Below are positions 5,035 to 6,443 of a stretch of DNA of 6,443 nt, piece by piece. The notes under the pieces are model-generated. The model saw nothing but the letters and a program-made list of their open reading frames with translations. It made no database searches and had not been told where the DNA came from. Position 1 is the first letter of the stretch. Each line of letters starts with the position of its first letter. The position numbers and the translations under genes are program-made. The DNA is from Chitinophagaceae bacterium (lineage in GTDB: Bacteria > Bacteroidota > Bacteroidia > Chitinophagales > Chitinophagaceae). The stretch covers positions 1 through 6,443 of the forward strand of contig JAOQAL010000793.1 in assembly GCA_025963615.1 (NCBI GenBank), given 5' to 3'.

Positions 5035-6443
5035 CTACATATTCCTGCGGTATTGCCCTCCCACTTCATACAAGGAATGCGTTATCTGGCCCAGTGAACA
5101 ATATTTTACAGTTTCCATCAAGCGCTCAAACAGGTTCTCATTATTGATAGCGGCTTGTTTCAGCTTCCTGATCTCTTCTTCACTTTTAGTCTCAGTCCGT
5201 TTCCGGAATGCCAGCAGGTTTTGTATCTGTTGTTCCTTTTCTTCCTTTGTACTCCTCACTACCTCCTTCGGTATGATGGTTGGCGACCCTTTTTTATTGA
5301 GAAATGTATTCACCCCCACTACTGGCAATTCACCGCTATGTTTCATGTGTTCATAATAAAGGCTTTCTTCCTGTATTTTATTACGCTGGTACATGCGTTC
5401 CATGGCACCCAACACACCGCCGCGTTCTGTAATCCGGTCAAACTCCGTCATCACGGCTTCTTCCACCAGGTTGGTTAATTCCTCTATGATAAAAGAGCCC
5501 TGTATAAAATTTTCTGTTTTGGCGCTTCCCAGTTCCCGGTTAATAATAAGTTGTATCGCCATGGCACGCCTGACGCTCTCTTCTGTCGGTGTGGTGATCG
5601 CTTCGTCGTAGGCATTGGTATGAAGTGAACTGCAATTATCATTGATTGCGTACAGCGCCTGCAGCGTCGTTCGTATATCATTGAAATCAATTTCCTGCGC
5701 ATGTAAGCTTCTGCCGGAAGTCTGAATATGATATTTCAGCATCTGGCTGCGTTTATTCGCCTTGTATTTATATTTCATGGCTTTGGCCCAGATTCGCCGG
5801 GCCACCCTGCCAATCACGCTGTACTCGGCATCCATACCATTGCTGAAAAAGAAAGAAAGGTTGGGGGCGAAGTCATCGATGTTCATGCCCCGGCTTAAAT
5901 AATATTCCACATAAGTAAAACCGTTAGATAGCGTAAAAGCTAGTTGTGTAATCGGGTTAGCACCTGCTTCCGCGATATGATAGCCACTGATACTGACGCT
6001 GTAAAAATTCCTTACCTTATTATTAATAAAATATTCCTGCACATCTCCCATCAACTTCAAAGCGAATTCCGTAGAGAAGATACAGGTATTTTGCGCCTGG
6101 TCTTCTTTCAGTATATCGGCCTGCACTGTACCCCGTACCTGCTGTAATGCCGATTGTTTGCATTGTTCATAGGCTGCGGGCGGTAAAATTTCCTGCCCGC
6201 TTATTCCCAATAGTTTTAAGCCTAAACCATTATTTCCTTCGGGCAACCTTTCAGGAAATGAGGGATTATAGTATAATGGCCTGGGTAAATTTCTAAATTT
6301 CTCCTCTAATGTTTTATCGACGTCCACATAGCTACCGGGAGGCCCCTGTCCATTTATCTCCAGCCATTTTTCACATTGCTGATCAATAGCCGCATTGAGA
6401 AAGAAAGCAAGTATCATGGGAGCAGGGCCATTGATCGTCATAC
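5035..6443 (-). CDS. icmF: Fused isobutyryl-CoA mutase IcmF, C-terminal mutase part (cut by right window edge)
   Basis: C-terminal 468 residues, plus a partial codon, of a coenzyme B12-dependent acyl-CoA mutase that interconverts isobutyryl-CoA and n-butyryl-CoA. Full IcmF also carries an N-terminal B12-binding domain and a MeaI-type GTPase chaperone domain, which lie outside this window. The visible part runs from MTINGPAP to the characteristic end [10 protein letters not shown]. Numbering from that Met at 6441 (internal, since the frame stays open to the edge): [19 protein letters not shown] at 102-120, SGYHIAEAG at 152-160 with the conserved active-site His155 (His244 of methylmalonyl-CoA mutase), and the B12-side barrel motif [19 protein letters not shown] at 237-255. 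Gln117 occupies the place of the Arg that binds the methylmalonyl carboxylate (Arg207), as in IcmF, which argues against methylmalonyl-CoA as substrate. Residues about 30-98 form an insert, including [19 protein letters not shown], much longer than in proteobacterial IcmF. The stop is TAG. Confidence 0.93.
   Translation of the reverse strand, partial: MTINGPAPMILAFFLNAAIDQQCEKWLEINGQGPPGSYVDVDKTLEEKFRNLPRPLYYNPSFPERLPEGNNGLGLKLLGISGQEILPPAAYEQCKQSALQQVRGTVQADILKEDQAQNTCIFSTEFALKLMGDVQEYFINNKVRNFYSVSISGYHIAEAGANPITQLAFTLSNGFTYVEYYLSRGMNIDDFAPNLSFFFSNGMDAEYSVIGRVARRIWAKAMKYKYKANKRSQMLKYHIQTSGRSLHAQEIDFNDIRTTLQALYAINDNCSSLHTNAYDEAITTPTEESVRRAMAIQLIINRELGSAKTENFIQGSFIIEELTNLVEEAVMTEFDRITERGGVLGAMERMYQRNKIQEESLYYEHMKHSGELPVVGVNTFLNKKGSPTIIPKEVVRSTKEEKEQQIQNLLAFRKRTETKSEEEIRKLKQAAINNENLFERLMETVKYCSLGQITHSLYEVGGQYRRNM

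Noticed and set aside
4985..5356. A 123-codon plus-strand ORF starting in the intergenic region and running into icmF.
   Set aside because: Most of it is antisense to strongly conserved icmF codons, and the translation is a Ser/Phe-rich shadow with no recognisable motif.

Overview
The window looks like ordinary chromosomal sequence from a member of the Bacteroidota, probably a Chitinophagaceae-like organism (family-level placement is inference). The reasons are: an IcmF-type acyl-CoA mutase with the long insert I associate with Bacteroidota homologues; a macroglobulin-like/TonB-plug fusion protein of a type known mainly from this phylum; weak or absent Shine-Dalgarno sequences with A/T-rich leaders; and sequences matching the Bacteroidota -7 promoter element TAnnTTTG upstream of genes.

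All five supported genes lie on the minus strand, so transcription runs from right to left. In that order they are: the 3' two-fifths or so of icmF (window right edge to 5035), coding the C-terminal mutase part of a fused adenosylcobalamin-dependent isobutyryl-CoA mutase; a 256-base intergenic region with several hairpins and two dyad-symmetric motifs; a 793-residue exported protein with an N-terminal macroglobulin-like (MG2) domain and a C-terminal TonB-receptor plug domain but no beta-barrel (4778-2397); a glucokinase, glk (2340-1318), only 56 bases downstream and probably co-transcribed; an AmiD-like lipoprotein N-acetylmuramoyl-L-alanine amidase (1217-417); a 174-base spacer with a weak terminator-like hairpin and a good -7 promoter match; and the first 80 codons of an unrecognised protein that runs off the left edge.

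The genes do not form an obvious single pathway. IcmF belongs to branched/short acyl-CoA metabolism, Glk to glucose entry into glycolysis, the amidase to cell-wall turnover, and the MG2-plug protein to the envelope with unknown function. I found no mobile element, CRISPR array, tRNA or rRNA. I did not find a convincing new system. The items most worth a second look are the barrel-less MG2-plug protein and the dyad-symmetric elements in its leader.
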